Shown here: piece by piece, positions 35,276 to 46,463 of the stretch | Layout of the letters: the number at the start of each line of letters is the position of its first letter | How positions within the stretch are numbered: the stretch's first letter is position 1 | From: Xanthomonas maliensis | Lineage (GTDB): Bacteria; Pseudomonadota; Gammaproteobacteria; Xanthomonadales; Xanthomonadaceae | DNA length: 64,000 nt | Reading direction: 5' to 3' | NCBI RefSeq assembly: GCF_009192945.1 | Contig: NZ_NSET01000053.1 | Location: 62,001 to 126,000 of the forward strand | Made by a program: the position numbers and the translations under genes | The notes under the pieces: generated by a model | The model's database searches: none | What the model was told of the DNA's origin: nothing | What the model saw: only the letters and a program-made list of their open reading frames with translations

Positions 35276-36859
35276 ATGATCATGGGGCGCCGACAACTCG
35301 CTGTTTCCGCCATGACCGCCGGCCTGAGCCTGGCGGTTTTTGCTGCCTGGGCCGGCGAAATCAAGGCGGTCGGCGTCAGTACCGGTGCCACCGGTACCCG
35401 TGCGGAAATCCAGTTGGCCGGCAGCGGCGCGTTCAAGACCTTGTCGCTGGCCAATCCGAATCGCCTGGTGGTCGATTTTCCCGATTCCGCGGGTGCCCGT
35501 GGCCTCAAATTGCCATCCGCGTCGGGCCTGGTGACCGGGGTGCGCACGGGGCAGCCGGTGCCGGGGACCTTCCGCGTCGTCTTCGAACTCGCCAGTCCGG
35601 TCACCGCGCTCAAGCCGCAGATGCAGACCGTCGGTGCCAGCTCGACCCTGGTGATCGAATGGCCTGGTGACTACGCGTCGGCACCGGTGGCGACGGCTCC
35701 CGCGCCGCCGCCACCGCCGGGTCCGGATGCCCAGGCCGAAGCCGCACGCGCCACCGCTGCGTTAGCCTCGGCCGCGCAGCGCGCGTCCGCGCAACCTGTT
35801 CCGGCACGCCCGGTCGTGGTTCCTGCCTCGGCAATGCCGAGCGTGACACCGGCGCCGGTGCCGACCACGGTCGCCACCGGCGTGCCCGCCCCGCGTCCGC
35901 CGTCCGGCGAGCGTGCCGGTGCAATGGCCAGCACCAATGGCGCTTCGCCTGCGGCCATTCTCAACGGTGGTAGCCCCCCCGCGGCGGTTGCGGTCACGCC
36001 CGCTGCGCCGAAGGGAAGCGATGCCGACGACGCGATGCCGACGCCACGCCCGCTGCTGCCGAGTGAGGCGTCGCGGGTGAAGATGGCGCCGGGCATGCGT
36101 CCGCTGGTGGTGGCGATCGATCCGGGCCATGGCGGGCAGGATCCTGGGGCCCAGGGACCGACCGGCAAGCGCGAGAAGGACGTGACCCTGGCGATCGGGC
36201 GCGAACTGGCACGCCAGGTCAATGCCACGCCCGGCATGAAGGCCTACCTGACCCGCGACACCGATGTGTTCATTCCGCTGCCGATGCGCGCACAGAAGGC
36301 ACGCGCCGCCAAAGCCGATATCTTCATCTCGATCCATGCCGATGCGGCCGAAAACCGTAGCGCCACCGGCTCGTCGGTCTACGTGCTGTCCACCAAGGGG
36401 GCTTCCTCGCAACGCGCGCGCTGGCTGGCCGACAAGGAAAATGCCGCCGACCTGGTCGGCGGCGTACGCCTGCAGCAAACCGAAAGCACGCTGGCCAACG
36501 TCCTGCTGGACCTGGCCCAGAGCGGCCATATGAAGGCCTCGGAAGATGCCGCAGGCCATGTGCTCGGTGGCTTGAAGCGGATCGGCAATAACCACAAGCC
36601 GGAGCTGGAACGCGCCAACTTCGCGGTGCTGCGGACCTCGGACATGCCGGCCATGCTGGTGGAGACCGCCTTCATCTCCAATCCCGACGAAGAACGTCGG
36701 CTGACCGATCCGTCCTATCAGCGCAAGATCGCCAGCGCAGTGCTCGACGGCATCGATACCTTCTTTACCCGGCAGCCACCACCGGGCACCTTGTTCGCTG
36801 CCCGTGCGCAGGCCGAAGCCGATGCCGCGGCCGGCACGGTCGCCGGCGGCAGTCGCTGA
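35276..36859 (+). CDS. amiC: N-acetylmuramoyl-L-alanine amidase with AMIN domain
   Basis: A protein of about 527 residues. MIMGRRQLAVSAMTAGLSLA is a short signal peptide with a twin arginine, so Tat export, as for E. coli AmiC, is possible. An AMIN septal-targeting domain covers residues 30-130, a 130-residue P/A-rich linker follows, and the Amidase_3 domain has its zinc ligands H285 (DPGHGG), E300 and H354 (SIHAD), with catalytic E463 (VETAF). It splits cell-wall amide bonds during daughter separation. No LysM is seen at the end. A GTG at 35258 is a possible earlier start. Confidence 0.93.
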   Translation: MIMGRRQLAVSAMTAGLSLAVFAAWAGEIKAVGVSTGATGTRAEIQLAGSGAFKTLSLANPNRLVVDFPDSAGARGLKLPSASGLVTGVRTGQPVPGTFRVVFELASPVTALKPQMQTVGASSTLVIEWPGDYASAPVATAPAPPPPPGPDAQAEAARATAALASAAQRASAQPVPARPVVVPASAMPSVTPAPVPTTVATGVPAPRPPSGERAGAMASTNGASPAAILNGGSPPAAVAVTPAAPKGSDADDAMPTPRPLLPSEASRVKMAPGMRPLVVAIDPGHGGQDPGAQGPTGKREKDVTLAIGRELARQVNATPGMKAYLTRDTDVFIPLPMRAQKARAAKADIFISIHADAAENRSATGSSVYVLSTKGASSQRARWLADKENAADLVGGVRLQQTESTLANVLLDLAQSGHMKASEDAAGHVLGGLKRIGNNHKPELERANFAVLRTSDMPAMLVETAFISNPDEERRLTDPSYQRKIASAVLDGIDTFFTRQPPPGTLFAARAQAEADAAAGTVAGGSR

Positions 36860-36992
36860 CCCGCTCGGCTATCATCGCTTCCTGATTCCTCGATGACGGC
36901 GCCTTGCGGTGCCGGATTGCCGTGCCGATGTCTGTCTTGTCCGTGTTGTTGCCGTTGTCTGCGTCCTGCGCGTGCGTACGGAGTCTGCGCTG

Positions 36993-38860
<1,868 letters not shown>

Positions 38861-38861
<1 letters not shown>

Positions 38862-39814
38862 TGACAGGGGGACGTTGCAGGCAGCCTCGCCAGTGGGCGC
38901 TGCCGTTGTGGGGCGTGCTGGCGATCGCCACGTTGACCGGCTGTGGCCGCGACGCGCCACCAGAAGCACGGCCGGCGATCATGGATTCGGCGTTTCTCGC
39001 CGACCACGCCGCCTGGCGGCAGCAGCGGCTGGCCTCGCTGCGCGCCGCGGATGGCTGGACGAGCTTGGTGGGCCTGCATTGGCTGAGCCTGAAGGCCCAC
39101 TACATCGGCAGCAGCGCAGGCAGCGGCATTCGCCTGGCGGTAGGGCCGCCGAAGCTGGGCATGGTCGCCACCGAGGGCGATGCGGCCTGGTTCGTTCCCG
39201 AGCGCGGGGTGGCGTTGACGGTGGACGGCAAGCCACTGACCGGGCGGATCCGTTTCCAGTCCGATCGCGAGCCGCAGCCCACCTTGATCGGCTTCGATGA
39301 GGGCAAGGGCCAGCTCAGCCTGATCCGTCGCGGCGATCGGCTCGCCTTGCGGGTCAAGCATGCCGATGCGCCGGCACGTACTGCATTTACCGATGTGCCT
39401 GAGTGGCCGCTGGATCAGAGCTGGCGCCTCCAGGCCCGTTTCGTCCCGCATGCCGCCGGCACCACCTTGTCGATCGTCGACATCGTCGGCATCACCACCG
39501 CGCAGCCCAATCCTGGTGCGCTCGAATTCGAGCGCGACGGCAAAACCTACCGGCTGGAGGCCATCGGTGAACCGGGGCGGTCCTTGTTCGTGGTGTTCGC
39601 CGACCGAACCAGTGGACACGGCAGCTATCCGGCCGGTCGCTTTCTCGATGTGGATGCGCCCGCCGGCAACGGGCAGGTGACGGTGGACTTCAACCGGGCC
39701 TACAACCCGCCATGCGCGTTCACCCCGTACGCGACCTGTCCGCTGCCGCCGCCGGAGAACCGCATCGATCTGGCGGTCGCCGCCGGCGAGAAAGTCTATA
39801 AGGGTCCCCATTGA
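38861..39814 (+). CDS. DUF1684 domain lipoprotein
   Basis: A 317-residue lipoprotein: the signal ends in TLTGC, so acylation at the cysteine is expected. The rest is a DUF1684 domain (LRAADGWTSLVGLHWLSLK, VFADRTSGHGSYPAGRFLD, DFNRAYNPPCAFTPYATCPLPPPENR). The family function is unknown; the strongly conserved YNPPCAF...TCPLPPPEN pattern resembles a metal or cofactor site. The ATG overlaps the mutL stop (TGATG), so it is coupled to mutL, which may only reflect compact packing. Confidence 0.88.
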
Positions 39815-39830
39815 TGCACGGAGCGGGTCG

Positions 39831-40790
39831 ATGCAGGCAGGGATAAAGCGCTGGTGCGGCAAGTTTGCGTTGTTGGCGATAACGCTGCTGGCGGCATGGC
39901 CGGCGCCGGCGCGCGAAGAGCCCGTTGGCGCGACGGCGCCGCCGGTGCCCTTGCTGTGGAAAGTGGAAGGCCGCGGCGGCACGTTGTATCTGCTGGGTTC
40001 GTTCCATTTGCTCAAGCCGACCGACTATCCGTTGTCCGCGGACGTGATGCAGACCTTGTCCAAGGCCGATCGACTGGTGTTCGAGCTGCCGCCGGCCGAT
40101 GCGCAGTCGCCCGACCTGGCCGCGCGCATGCTGCAGGCCGCGCGCCGCAGCGATGGCCGCCGTTTGCAGGATGTGCTCGATGCGCGGACCTGGGCCGCCC
40201 TGGCCGCCTATGCCGAACGCCACGGCATGGCGCTGGAGCCGTTGCAGACACTGCAGCCTTGGTTCGTCGCACTGAGCATCAGCATTGCCGACATGACCCG
40301 CCATGGGATGGATCCGGCCGCCGGTCTGGATCATTACCTGATGGCGCAGGCGCAAGCCCGCGGCAAGCCGGCCGAGGGCCTGGAGCGCGCCGATGAGCAG
40401 ATCGCCATGCTCGCCGGCATGTCGCCGAAGGAGCAGCGGCAACTCTTGCGCGAAACCTTGGACGAGGCGGATGCCAGCGCGCAACTGCGCGAGCTGCATG
40501 CGGCCTGGCGTCGCGGCGATGTGCAAACGCTGTCCTCGCAGATGGCCGAGGACATGCGGCGGCAGTATCCGGCGCTGTACCAGCGGATCAATGTCGACCG
40601 CAATGCGCGCTGGGTGCCGCATCTGACGCAGTGGTTGGAGTTGCGGCAGGGCAAGGACCAGGGCACTACCCTGGTGGTCGTCGGAGCGCTGCACCTGTTG
40701 GGGCGCGATGGCGTCGTGGAACGCCTGCGCGCGCGCGGCTACCGCGTCGAGCGCATCTGCACCGCCTGCGGCATGCAGACCGTGCGCTGA
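39831..40790 (+). CDS. TraB/GumN family protein
   Basis: A 319-residue exported protein with a signal peptide ending near APA, then the TraB/GumN (PrgY-like, Tiki-related) domain: LLWKVEGRGGTLYLLGSFHLLKPTD, then the central helices, and the final block TTLVVVGALHLLGRDGVVERLRARGYRVERI. The two GxFHxL and GALHLLG histidines are the likely metal-dependent protease site by analogy with Tiki proteins. In Xanthomonas a paralogue, GumN, lies at the gum cluster. It begins 16 bases after the DUF1684 lipoprotein. Confidence 0.9.
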   Translation: MQAGIKRWCGKFALLAITLLAAWPAPAREEPVGATAPPVPLLWKVEGRGGTLYLLGSFHLLKPTDYPLSADVMQTLSKADRLVFELPPADAQSPDLAARMLQAARRSDGRRLQDVLDARTWAALAAYAERHGMALEPLQTLQPWFVALSISIADMTRHGMDPAAGLDHYLMAQAQARGKPAEGLERADEQIAMLAGMSPKEQRQLLRETLDEADASAQLRELHAAWRRGDVQTLSSQMAEDMRRQYPALYQRINVDRNARWVPHLTQWLELRQGKDQGTTLVVVGALHLLGRDGVVERLRARGYRVERICTACGMQTVR

Positions 40791-40824
40791 CAACGCCGCT
40801 GCGATACGCGGCGTTGTCGTTGTA

Positions 40825-41379
40825 TCAGCGGTTGCGGGCCTTGCCGACCGTACCGGTCGGGCCGCCAGTCGCTCCGCCCAGGCCACCGCTGCCGGTCCCG
40901 GTACCTGGCGACGGCGGTGTGCCGGTGCCACCCGGACGCCCGAAGCCCGCGCCGAAATTGCGCTGGAATTCTTGCCACAGCTCCAGATTGCGCTCGGTCA
41001 GCTGATTCATCATCGCCCACGGCGTCTGGCCGAGCAGATTGCCCATCTGCTGGCGGAACTGCTGCTGCTGGTCCAGGAACACCTGCATGCTGCGCTCCAG
41101 GTAGTTGCCCATGAAGCCCTGCAGGGAGTCGCCGTAGAAGCGGATGATCTGGCTCAGCAACTGGGTGGACAACATCGGCTCGCCGTCCTGTTCCTGGTCG
41201 GCGATGATCTGCAACAGCACTGCGCGGCTGAGGTCTTCGCCCGTCTTGGCGTCGCGAACCTCGAATTCCTCGCCATCTATGATCAGCTGACGCACATCCT
41301 CGATGGTGATGTAGCTGGAAATTTCCGTGTCGTAGAGACGACGGTTGGGATACTTCTTGATGATGCGAAGTCCGGCCAT
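40825..41379 (-). CDS. phaR: Polyhydroxyalkanoate synthesis regulator PhaR
   Basis: A 184-residue regulator beginning with the diagnostic RIIKKYPNRRLYDTEISSYITIEDV, the DNA-binding domain of PhaR, followed by the PHB accumulation region and a G/P/T-rich C-terminal tail. PhaR represses phasin and other PHA genes and is released when it binds PHA polymer. It lies downstream of phbB on the same strand, separated by 158 bases that hold an inverted repeat. A GTG six codons upstream could also start the protein. Confidence 0.93.
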   Translation of the reverse strand: MAGLRIIKKYPNRRLYDTEISSYITIEDVRQLIIDGEEFEVRDAKTGEDLSRAVLLQIIADQEQDGEPMLSTQLLSQIIRFYGDSLQGFMGNYLERSMQVFLDQQQQFRQQMGNLLGQTPWAMMNQLTERNLELWQEFQRNFGAGFGRPGGTGTPPSPGTGTGSGGLGGATGGPTGTVGKARNR

Positions 41380-41510
41380 GGAACGTTCACTCACAACGAT
41401 AGTGCGCGCAGGATGGCGCACCGCAGCAGCGCTTGCAACAGCCAACGCCGCTTATTTTCTTAAGCAGACGGGGAAAAAATGTTGCGCAGCATGCGGCGGC
41501 GGCGATTTCG

Positions 41511-41533
41511 TGCTGCAACGAACGGTTGCAGCA
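41511..41533. promoter_or_regulatory. TGC-rich inverted repeat between phbB and phaR, candidate PhaR operator
   Basis: TGCTGCAA (41511-41518) and TTGCAGCA (41526-41533) are exact reverse complements with a seven-base spacer. Related TTGCGCAGCA (41482-41491) and TTGCAA (41433-41438) sequences lie between it and phaR. Known PhaR sites in other bacteria are TGC/GCA-rich, so autoregulation of phaR is plausible. As it is four bases past the phbB stop, a terminator is the alternative. Confidence 0.45.
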
Positions 41534-41537
41534 AACG

Positions 41538-42278
41538 TTACCAGCCCATGTGATGGCCGCCGTTGATGTCCAGATTGGAGCCAGTGATCCACGCCGCTTC
41601 CTCGGCGACCAGGAACGCCACCGCATAGGCGATCTCTTCGGGTCGACCCAAGCGTCCGGTGGGAATGTCGGCGACGATCTTGGCGCGGACTTCCTCCGGC
41701 ACTGCCATCACCATGTCGGTAGCCACGTATCCTGGCGAGACCGTATTGACGGTGACGCCGAAGGCCGCGTTCTCACGTGCAAGCGAGATGGTGAAGCCAT
41801 GCATGCCGGCCTTGGCGGCAGCGTAGTTGGCCTGGCCGTACTGGCCCTTCAAGCCATTGATCGAACTGATCTGGATCACGCGTCCCCAGCCACGCTTGCG
41901 CATCCCTTCGATCACCGGACGGGTGACGTTGAAGACCGAGTTGAGGTTGGTGTTGATGACGTCGTGCCACTGCTCGGCGGTCATCCGGTGGAAGGTGGTA
42001 TCGCGGGTGATGCCGGCGTTGTTGACCAGAATCTCGATCGGCCCCAGCGTCGACTCGACTTCCTCGACCAGGGCGCGCGCCGGTTCGGACGCGCCGACGT
42101 CGCCACGGAACACCGCTACCTGGTAGCCCTGCGCCTGCATGCGCTGCTGCCATTCGCGCGCCTTGTCTTCGTTGCGGAAGTTGCTGGCCACCCGATGCCC
42201 TTGCTCGGCCAGGCGCTTGCAGATGGCGGTACCGATGCCGCCGGTGCCGCCGGTGACCAATGCGACGCGAGATGTCAT
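41538..42278 (-). CDS. phbB: Acetoacetyl-CoA reductase
   Basis: A 246-residue SDR of the PhbB type. TGGTGGIG binds NADPH, NNAG and the active-site serine in QISSINGLKGQYGQANYAAAKAG with YxxxK are present, and GPIEILVNNAGITRDTTFHRMT matches acetoacetyl-CoA reductases. It makes (R)-3-hydroxybutyryl-CoA for polyhydroxybutyrate. The ATG at 42278 has GGAGT six bases upstream; another ATG four codons earlier lacks this. It shares its strand with phaR. A role in PHB is an inference, as no phbA/phbC lies in the window. Confidence 0.9.
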   Translation of the reverse strand: MTSRVALVTGGTGGIGTAICKRLAEQGHRVASNFRNEDKAREWQQRMQAQGYQVAVFRGDVGASEPARALVEEVESTLGPIEILVNNAGITRDTTFHRMTAEQWHDVINTNLNSVFNVTRPVIEGMRKRGWGRVIQISSINGLKGQYGQANYAAAKAGMHGFTISLARENAAFGVTVNTVSPGYVATDMVMAVPEEVRAKIVADIPTGRLGRPEEIAYAVAFLVAEEAAWITGSNLDINGGHHMGW

Positions 42279-42354
42279 GCACGACTCCAATGAGCAGGTG
42301 GGCGGGAGGGCCCGCGATACCGCGCCGGCAAGCGCGACTGGCTGGCAATTCTAG

Positions 42355-43239
42355 TCAAGCTGGGGGCACGATTGTGCCTGGCGGGAGGCGGGCTGGCAGT
42401 TGGCGCGGACAGAACTGCCGCACCGCCTCCTGCAACAGCCGCTCGAGCGGACCGTGCCGGGGCAGCATGCTCTGGTCCTGACCCAGCGCGCGCCAGGCCG
42501 CGCGCAGGGCTGGCAGCGGGTCGTCATCGTCCACGGCCGGTGCCGCATGCGACTTGGACAGCTTGCGCCCATCGGCGTCCAGTACCAGCGGTAAGTGCAG
42601 ATAGCGCGGTTGCGGCAGTCCCAGTGCCCGCTGCAGCAGCAGCTGGCGCGGCGTGGAGTCCAGCAGGTCGGCGCCGCGGACCACATCGGTGATGCCCTGG
42701 GCGGCGTCGTCGACCACGGCCGCGAGTTGATAGGCCCAGTAACCATCGGCGCGACGCAGCACCACATCGCCGACCTCGGTATGGACGTTCTGCTGCACAT
42801 GACCTTGCAGGCCATCGTCGAAGCCGATCGACGTGTCCGCAGGCACCCGCAGGCGCACCGCGCGGCGGTCGCCCAGGGGCGCGACGCAGCGGTGATGGAT
42901 GCCGCCCATCGCCGCCAGGTCGCTGCGGCTGCAACTGCACTCGAAGGCGTGCCCGGACGCCAGCAGCGAGGTCAGCGCCTCGTTATAGACCGAGGCGCGA
43001 TCGGACTGGTACAGCACCGGCCCATCGGGCTGCAGGCCGAACGCGGCCAGGCTGCGCAACTGGCTGGCGCTGGCCCCGGGCTGGGCGCGCGGGGGGTCGA
43101 TGTCCTCGATTCGCACCAGCCACTGGCCACCGGCCTGGCGCGCCAGCAGCCAGCTGCCGAATGCGGCCAGCAGGGAACCGAAATGCAGCGGGCCGGTCGG
43201 CGAAGGAGCGAAGCGGCCGCGGTAGGGGGCGAGGGACAT
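42355..43239 (-). CDS. gluQ: Glutamyl-Q tRNA(Asp) synthetase
   Basis: A 294-residue stand-alone catalytic domain of GluRS without the anticodon-binding part. The class I motifs are [14 protein letters not shown] (HIGH-like) and KLSKS, and the zinc site is the CSCSR ... HHRC pair. It attaches glutamate to queuosine in tRNA-Asp. It fits the presence of queG at 32 kb, since both serve queuosine modification. The last codons read to PPA. Confidence 0.94.
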   Translation of the reverse strand: MSLAPYRGRFAPSPTGPLHFGSLLAAFGSWLLARQAGGQWLVRIEDIDPPRAQPGASASQLRSLAAFGLQPDGPVLYQSDRASVYNEALTSLLASGHAFECSCSRSDLAAMGGIHHRCVAPLGDRRAVRLRVPADTSIGFDDGLQGHVQQNVHTEVGDVVLRRADGYWAYQLAAVVDDAAQGITDVVRGADLLDSTPRQLLLQRALGLPQPRYLHLPLVLDADGRKLSKSHAAPAVDDDDPLPALRAAWRALGQDQSMLPRHGPLERLLQEAVRQFCPRQLPARLPPGTIVPPA

Positions 43240-43351
43240 GGACAGCTGAATCCTCGGTCAGGTGGTCGCTTGATTTCAAGCCGCGATGGCCGCAAATCGA
43301 CAGCAGTTCAGTCAGCCCAATCCAGTTAGAGCCTAGGGAGCCACTGTCGTC

Positions 43352-44230
43352 ATGTTCAACCGCATCGTCCTGTTCCTTCTCACCAACTTCGCGGTGCTGA
43401 TCCTCGCCGGCATCGTCATGTCGGTGCTGGGCGTCAATCCGGCGCAGATGAGCGGGTTGTTGGTGATGGCCGCCATCTTCGGCTTCGGCGGCTCCTTCAT
43501 CTCACTGCTGCTGTCCAAGTTCATGGCCAAACGCAGCACGGGCGCGCAAGTGATCAGCGAGCCGCGCACGCCGACCGAGCGCTGGCTGCTGGAAACCGTA
43601 CGTCGCCAGGCACAGCAGGCAGGCATCGGCATGCCCGAAGTCGCCGTTTACGACGGCCCGGAGATCAACGCCTTCGCCACCGGCGCCAACCGTAACAACG
43701 CCCTGGTGGCGGTCTCTACCGGCCTATTGCAGAACATGAGCCAGGACGAGGCCGAGGCCGTGCTCGGACACGAGATCGCCCACGTCGCCAATGGCGACAT
43801 GGTGACGATGGCGCTGTTGCAGGGCGTGCTCAATACCTTCGTGATCGTGCTGGCGCGAGTGGTCGGTGGAGTGATCGACAGCGCGCTGTCCGGCAACCGC
43901 GACAGCGGCCGCGGCTTTGCCTACTTCATCATCGTGTTCGCGCTGGAGATGGTGTTCGGCCTGTTCGCGACCATGATCGCGATGTGGTTCTCGCGTCGTC
44001 GCGAATTCCGGGCCGATGCCGGCGGCGCCCAGCTCGCTGGCCGCGGCAAGATGATTGCGGCGCTGGAGCGGCTGTCGCTCAACCACGGCCAGAACACGCT
44101 GCCGTCGCAGGTGCAGGCGTTCGGCATCTCTGGTGGGGTGGGCGAGGGACTGCGCCGCCTGTTCCTCAGCCATCCGCCGTTGAGCGAGCGCATTGCCGCG
44201 CTGCGCGCTGCCAACGGCACGGTGATGTAA
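43352..44230 (+). CDS. htpX: Membrane zinc protease HtpX
   Basis: A 292-residue inner-membrane M48 protease. Two N-terminal membrane helices come first ([20 protein letters not shown]), the [10 protein letters not shown] zinc motif lies near residue 140, two further helices follow, and a third zinc-ligand glutamate is in [10 protein letters not shown]. It degrades misfolded membrane proteins with FtsH. AGGGAG precedes the ATG by 11 bases. It diverges from gluQ and is closed by a 15-bp terminator hairpin. Confidence 0.95.
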   Translation: MFNRIVLFLLTNFAVLILAGIVMSVLGVNPAQMSGLLVMAAIFGFGGSFISLLLSKFMAKRSTGAQVISEPRTPTERWLLETVRRQAQQAGIGMPEVAVYDGPEINAFATGANRNNALVAVSTGLLQNMSQDEAEAVLGHEIAHVANGDMVTMALLQGVLNTFVIVLARVVGGVIDSALSGNRDSGRGFAYFIIVFALEMVFGLFATMIAMWFSRRREFRADAGGAQLAGRGKMIAALERLSLNHGQNTLPSQVQAFGISGGVGEGLRRLFLSHPPLSERIAALRAANGTVM

Positions 44231-44253
44231 TCCCTTGCGTATCGCCCAAAGCA

Positions 44254-44287
44254 ACGACAAGGCCCGCCGATTGGCGGGCCTTGTCGT
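44254..44287. terminator. Bidirectional terminator between htpX and the FimX gene
   Basis: A perfect 15-bp stem (ACGACAAGGCCCGCC with its complement) and a GATT loop stand between the convergent ends of htpX and the FimX gene. The stem base carries TTGTCGT on both strands in place of a run of T. It is symmetric, so it could end both transcripts. Confidence 0.75.
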
Positions 44288-44308
44288 ACGACGATCGTAG
44301 CGACTGGA

Positions 44309-46378
44309 TCAGCCGAATTCGTAGTTCATCAGTGGCCCGGTCGGGGCGACGAAATCGCCTTGCACGTAGTCCACGCCCGCACTGAAGAAGCTGCTCATCG
44401 ACTGCGCGTCGGCGACGAATTCGGCGATCGTCAGGATGCCGGCCGGCTGTGCGCGCGAGGTGATCTCGCGGATCTTCTCCTGGCTCTCGCGGGTGGCCGA
44501 GATATCGCTGGTGATGCCGCGATCGAGCTTGAGGAAGGCTGGCTGGAAATGCGCCAGCAACTGGAACGAGTCCAGACCCGAGCCGAACTGCTCCAGGCCG
44601 ACCTTGCAGCCCATCGCCGACACCGCCGCCAGGAATTGCTGGGCATTGCGCAGATGGGTGAACACCTTCGACTCCGGCGTTTGCAGCCATAGCCGTTCGC
44701 CCGGTACGCCGTGCGTGGCCAATTGCTCGCGGATGATGTCGAGCATCAGCGGGTCGGCGAAGGAGTTGGGGCCGATGCGCACCAGCAAATGGGTCGGTCG
44801 TCCCGCACGCTGGCGCTCGCCGAGCTGGCGGATCGCACGGGCCACCACCCAGCGGTCGATCTCGGTGATCAGGTCGTGTTCCTCGGCGATCGCCAGGAAG
44901 GCGGCCGGCGACATCATTTCGCCGTTGCGCTCCAGGCGCAGGAAGGCCTGATACAGCTCCAGTGGCTCGCCCTGCAAATTCAGCACCGGCTGGTAGTGCA
45001 GCAGGAAGCCGTCGCCAGCCAGGGCTTCACGCAGATGCTCCACCCAGCGCTGGATGCGTTCTTCTTCGGCGCGGTCCGCGGCTGCCGGGTCGTAGATACT
45101 GACCGCATTGCCGCCCAATTCGGCGGTGGTGCGGACGGCCTCGGTGCCGCGATTGAGGACCTGGCCGATGCTGGCGATCTTCTCGCCGATCTGCACGCCG
45201 CCGATGCTGACCGTGACCGTCGAGGAGCGCTCGCCGACACTGAAGACATGCTGGGCGAAGGCGTCGCGCACCTGTTCGGCAAGCGCATGGGTGCGCGCGT
45301 AGTTGCCGTCCATCAGCAGCGCGAAGCTGTGCTCGCCGAAGCGGGCGGCCAGTACGCTGTCGTCGAGGATGCTGGCCAGATGCGAGGCCAGTGCGGCGAT
45401 CAAGGCATCGGCCGAATCCAGGCCGATCTCCGGCAGGATGCGCGCATAGTGGTCGGGCGCGATCAGCAGGAAGCCGGACTGGCCTTCGCTGCGGCCGGCA
45501 CGGGCCACCGCCTGCTCCAGCGCCACCATGAAGGTGGGGCGATTGAGCAAGCCGGTGACCTGATCGCGCTGGCGCAGGTCCTCGACCTCGCGCGCCAGCT
45601 CTGGGTCGAATTCCTCGCGGCGCCGGAACACCACCTGGATGCAGGGCTCGCCCTCGTAGGTGGCGGTGGCGAATTCCATCGTCGCCGGGAAGGTGTCGCC
45701 TTCCAGGCGGCGCGCGTCCACCTTGTACTGTGCCGGTGGCGGCTCGCCCTTGGACATCGACTTCAGCAGCTGCTTGAAATCGTCCACGTACTGAGCGGCG
45801 ATCATGTCGAGCAGCGAGACGCCTTCCACGTCCTCGAACGACTCGAAGCCGAACATTTCCAGATAGGCTTCGTTGGCGCGGATGTGCATGCCTTCGTGCA
45901 CGTAGGCGATCGGATCGCGCGAAGAGGCGATCAACGCATCGCAGCGGCGCTCGGTTTCGCGCATCTGCGCCTCGATGCGACGCAGTCCGCGACGCGCCCG
46001 CAGGTCGGCCCATTCCGAACGCACCAGTGCCAGCAGGTGCTCGGGACGGTGGCGTAGGGCGATCGCCCGCACGCCATGCGCGGCGGCTTCCACCAACGCC
46101 GCCTCCTCGATCCGTTCGGCCAGCAGGATCACCGGGATGTCCTTGCCGCTGCCGGCGATCTGCGCCTGCAGTGCACTCATCGGGATTTGCTGAGTCTGGC
46201 CCTGCAGCGCCAGGTCGATCTGGCCGGACAGCATGCCAGCGAGCTCTTCCTGGGTCTGGGGGCGCGAAGGCCGCACGGCGATGCCGCCGTTGCGCAGCGT
46301 GGTCACGATCGCTTCCGCACTCTCGACGCTGTCTTCGACGATCATCAGGCGGAGAGTGAGGTCTTTTCCTTTCTGCAT
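44309..46378 (-). CDS. fimX: FimX-like degenerate REC-PAS-GGDEF-EAL protein
   Basis: A 689-residue c-di-GMP effector. The order is REC (LMIVEDSVESAEAI, with glutamine in IDLALQGQ where the phosphate-accepting aspartate should be), PAS (around residues 150-250), GGDEF (signature replaced by GEHSF) and EAL (YQAFLRL, with E-A-L changed to Q-A-F). All three catalytic centres are therefore lost. FimX binds c-di-GMP through its EAL domain and, with PilZ and PilB, controls type IV pili. The ATG at 46378 has AGGAG six bases upstream. It converges on htpX. Confidence 0.9.
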   Translation of the reverse strand: MQKGKDLTLRLMIVEDSVESAEAIVTTLRNGGIAVRPSRPQTQEELAGMLSGQIDLALQGQTQQIPMSALQAQIAGSGKDIPVILLAERIEEAALVEAAAHGVRAIALRHRPEHLLALVRSEWADLRARRGLRRIEAQMRETERRCDALIASSRDPIAYVHEGMHIRANEAYLEMFGFESFEDVEGVSLLDMIAAQYVDDFKQLLKSMSKGEPPPAQYKVDARRLEGDTFPATMEFATATYEGEPCIQVVFRRREEFDPELAREVEDLRQRDQVTGLLNRPTFMVALEQAVARAGRSEGQSGFLLIAPDHYARILPEIGLDSADALIAALASHLASILDDSVLAARFGEHSFALLMDGNYARTHALAEQVRDAFAQHVFSVGERSSTVTVSIGGVQIGEKIASIGQVLNRGTEAVRTTAELGGNAVSIYDPAAADRAEEERIQRWVEHLREALAGDGFLLHYQPVLNLQGEPLELYQAFLRLERNGEMMSPAAFLAIAEEHDLITEIDRWVVARAIRQLGERQRAGRPTHLLVRIGPNSFADPLMLDIIREQLATHGVPGERLWLQTPESKVFTHLRNAQQFLAAVSAMGCKVGLEQFGSGLDSFQLLAHFQPAFLKLDRGITSDISATRESQEKIREITSRAQPAGILTIAEFVADAQSMSSFFSAGVDYVQGDFVAPTGPLMNYEFG

Positions 46379-46463
46379 GCGCGACTCCTGGAGACGGGCT
46401 TTAATACACGAAGGAGGCAATGGGCGTCCATGGATGTGGAGGCCGCCGCAGCCGGGCTGAGAC

